Shown: piece by piece, positions 5,897-6,620 of the stretch
How positions within the stretch are numbered: the stretch's first letter is position 1
Layout: the number at the start of each line of letters is the position of its first letter
Origin: Candidatus Thorarchaeota archaeon
Lineage (GTDB): Archaea > Asgardarchaeota > Thorarchaeia > Thorarchaeales > Thorarchaeaceae
Direction: 5' to 3'
Length of the DNA: 6,620 nt
Assembly: GCA_018238825.1 (NCBI GenBank)
Contig: JABCSP010000124.1
Coordinates: forward strand, 1 to 6,620
Notes under the pieces: model-generated
The model's database searches: none
Told to the model about the DNA's origin: nothing
Seen by the model: the letters and a program-made list of their open reading frames with translations, nothing else
Made by a program: the position numbers and the translations under genes

Positions 5897-6157
5897 ATGA
5901 TATTCGTTTGCAGGTCCTGTGGTAAATCGACAGTTGATATCGATATGGTTCTTGAAGGTGAATGTGGGTGTGGTTGCACTCATTTCCACTTGGTATCAGA
6001 AGACCGTTCAGAACTTCCTAAAGCTCTTGATGAGAAGGAAATGCTTCGAAGAGACTTGCATACTTGGATCGATCTTAATCTCGACTCCATGTTACCTGAA
6101 CATGTAGGGAATATTAGTGTCAAGTTCGAAGTTGGAAAAGACAATATTCTATCTTGA
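5897..6157 (+). CDS. Small zinc-ribbon protein, OapC/ArvC-like (COG3364-like)
   Basis: This 86-residue protein opens with a zinc ribbon: CRSC (residues 5-8) and a second knuckle in GECGCGCTH (21-29), where C23, C25 and C27 offer three possible ligands. The ribbon is followed by FHLVSED, a charged linker (35-50) and a C-terminal part (DLHTWIDLNLDSML, then ISVKFEVGKDNIL). The N-terminal ribbon followed by a short Asp/Leu-rich beta segment resembles the archaeal zinc-ribbon proteins often named OapC/ArvC, which commonly sit near an Era-like GTPase and a DUF2073 partner; neither is in this window. The typical second knuckle is CPxCG, so GECGCGC is unusual and the assignment is moderate. It could instead be an unrelated zinc ribbon. 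The ATG has GGAG 10 nt upstream and lies 161 nt after the DUF131 gene, so it probably has its own promoter. It overlaps the next gene tail to tail by 9 bp. Confidence 0.7.
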   Translation: MIFVCRSCGKSTVDIDMVLEGECGCGCTHFHLVSEDRSELPKALDEKEMLRRDLHTWIDLNLDSMLPEHVGNISVKFEVGKDNILS

Positions 6158-6620
6158 TTGTTTCAATCGTGCACGAATCAAATCCCTTCTTTGATATAAC
6201 AGAATGATACCCAAAACACAGATGATTCCAAGTCCTATTGGTGGTAGTATCACATTATATTGCAATCCATGTTCTGGATTGTCGGGGTATCTATCTACTC
6301 CTCCAGAATTACCAGGAATGATGTACGTGCCAAAACCGATGTAATCATCCCACACATTACCTCTAGTGACTCCATCATCCCATGTGTTATTATCGCCCCG
6401 ATCTCGAGCATTGTATCCCTCATTATCGATGAAAGTATTGTAATAGATTGAATTATTGGATGTAGAACCACTAAGATATAGACCATACCAATCATTATCG
6501 AAAAACAGATTATTACGAATAATATAATCATGAGAAGCTTGTAGTTCAAACCCCTTTTCATTGAATGAAATGTTGTTCCATTCAAATATCACAGATGTAC
6601 CCCATGAATAGATACCCTTT
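6149..6620 (-). CDS. NosD-like right-handed beta-helix surface protein with C-terminal membrane anchor, 5'-truncated
   Basis: The reading frame is open to the right edge, so 156 codons of the C-terminus are visible and the start lies outside the window; a GTG at 6592 is only an internal valine codon. Repeated beta-helix coils with asparagine ladders are seen (IFEWNNISFNEKGFEL, YIIRNNLFFDNDWYGLYL and NNSIYYNTFIDN), followed by the NosD-type closing segment GNVWDDYIGFGTYIIPGN and SGGVDRYP. A single hydrophobic helix near the end (about VILPPIGLGIICVLGIILLY) and a basic tail (QRRDLIRARLKQSR) indicate a C-terminal anchor with the beta-helix outside the cell. N-x-S/T sequons (NIS, NNS, NNT) could be glycosylated. 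Such proteins may bind or process surface polysaccharides; the specific role is unknown. Its stop lies inside the 3' end of the convergent zinc-ribbon gene. Confidence 0.88.
   Translation of the reverse strand, partial: KGIYSWGTSVIFEWNNISFNEKGFELQASHDYIIRNNLFFDNDWYGLYLSGSTSNNSIYYNTFIDNEGYNARDRGDNNTWDDGVTRGNVWDDYIGFGTYIIPGNSGGVDRYPDNPEHGLQYNVILPPIGLGIICVLGIILLYQRRDLIRARLKQSR

Noticed and set aside
6295..6585. 96-residue minus-strand ORF with a hydrophobic segment
   Set aside because: It lies entirely inside the beta-helix gene in another frame. The beta-helix frame has clear repeats, a closing motif and an anchor, so this one is a shadow.
1..6620. CRISPR array, insertion sequence, prophage or toxin-antitoxin pair
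   Set aside because: There are no regularly spaced repeats, transposase or integrase motifs, or terminal inverted repeats, and no small gene pair of toxin-antitoxin type. Both flanking partial genes look chromosomal.

Overview
The window looks like a piece of an archaeal chromosome, roughly 40% GC by eye. The evidence is a set of families that are archaeal or mostly archaeal: an HTH/Zn-ribbon small regulator (COG3357 type), an Endonuclease Q-type PHP nuclease, a DUF131/TIGR00304 two-helix membrane protein, an OapC/ArvC-like zinc-ribbon protein and a short beta-CASP metallo-beta-lactamase nuclease. A NosD-type beta-helix surface protein with a C-terminal membrane anchor also fits. The protein style resembles Asgard archaea (Thorarchaeota-like), but that is an impression only; no marker gene here settles it. 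Genes are densely packed, and Shine-Dalgarno motifs (GAGGT, GGGAG, GGTG, GGTGA) precede many starts.

Layout. (1) 1-210, plus: the 3' end of a regulator-like gene cut by the left edge. (2) 220-2800, minus: a compact three-gene operon, transcribed from right to left: a zinc-dependent MDR dehydrogenase, then EndoQ 11 nt later, then a single-domain OB-fold protein whose ATG overlaps the EndoQ stop (ATGA). It converges on gene 1 with a 9-nt gap. (3) 2801-2949: a divergent intergenic region with a 24-bp tandem imperfect repeat next to the dehydrogenase start. (4) 2950-5735, plus: a probable operon of a divergent, apparently duplicated GNAT-fold protein, a beta-CASP nuclease, an unrecognised acidic 180-residue protein and a DUF131 membrane protein. 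(5) 5736-5896: a 161-nt leader with small direct repeats before an 86-residue zinc-ribbon gene. (6) 6149-6620, minus: the 3' end of a beta-helix surface protein, cut by the right edge and overlapping the zinc-ribbon gene tail to tail by 9 bp.

How the genes may fit together. Two nucleic-acid enzymes lie in two divergent operons: EndoQ, which in characterised homologues nicks DNA 5' of deaminated bases and abasic sites, and a beta-CASP nuclease. The strongest functional lead is the translationally coupled EndoQ/OB-fold pair, since an OB-fold protein is a natural DNA-binding accessory for a damage nuclease. EndoQ also carries an altered zinc knuckle, and the beta-CASP enzyme lacks the usual motif C histidine. 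I see no tRNA, rRNA, CRISPR array, insertion sequence or obvious mobile element.
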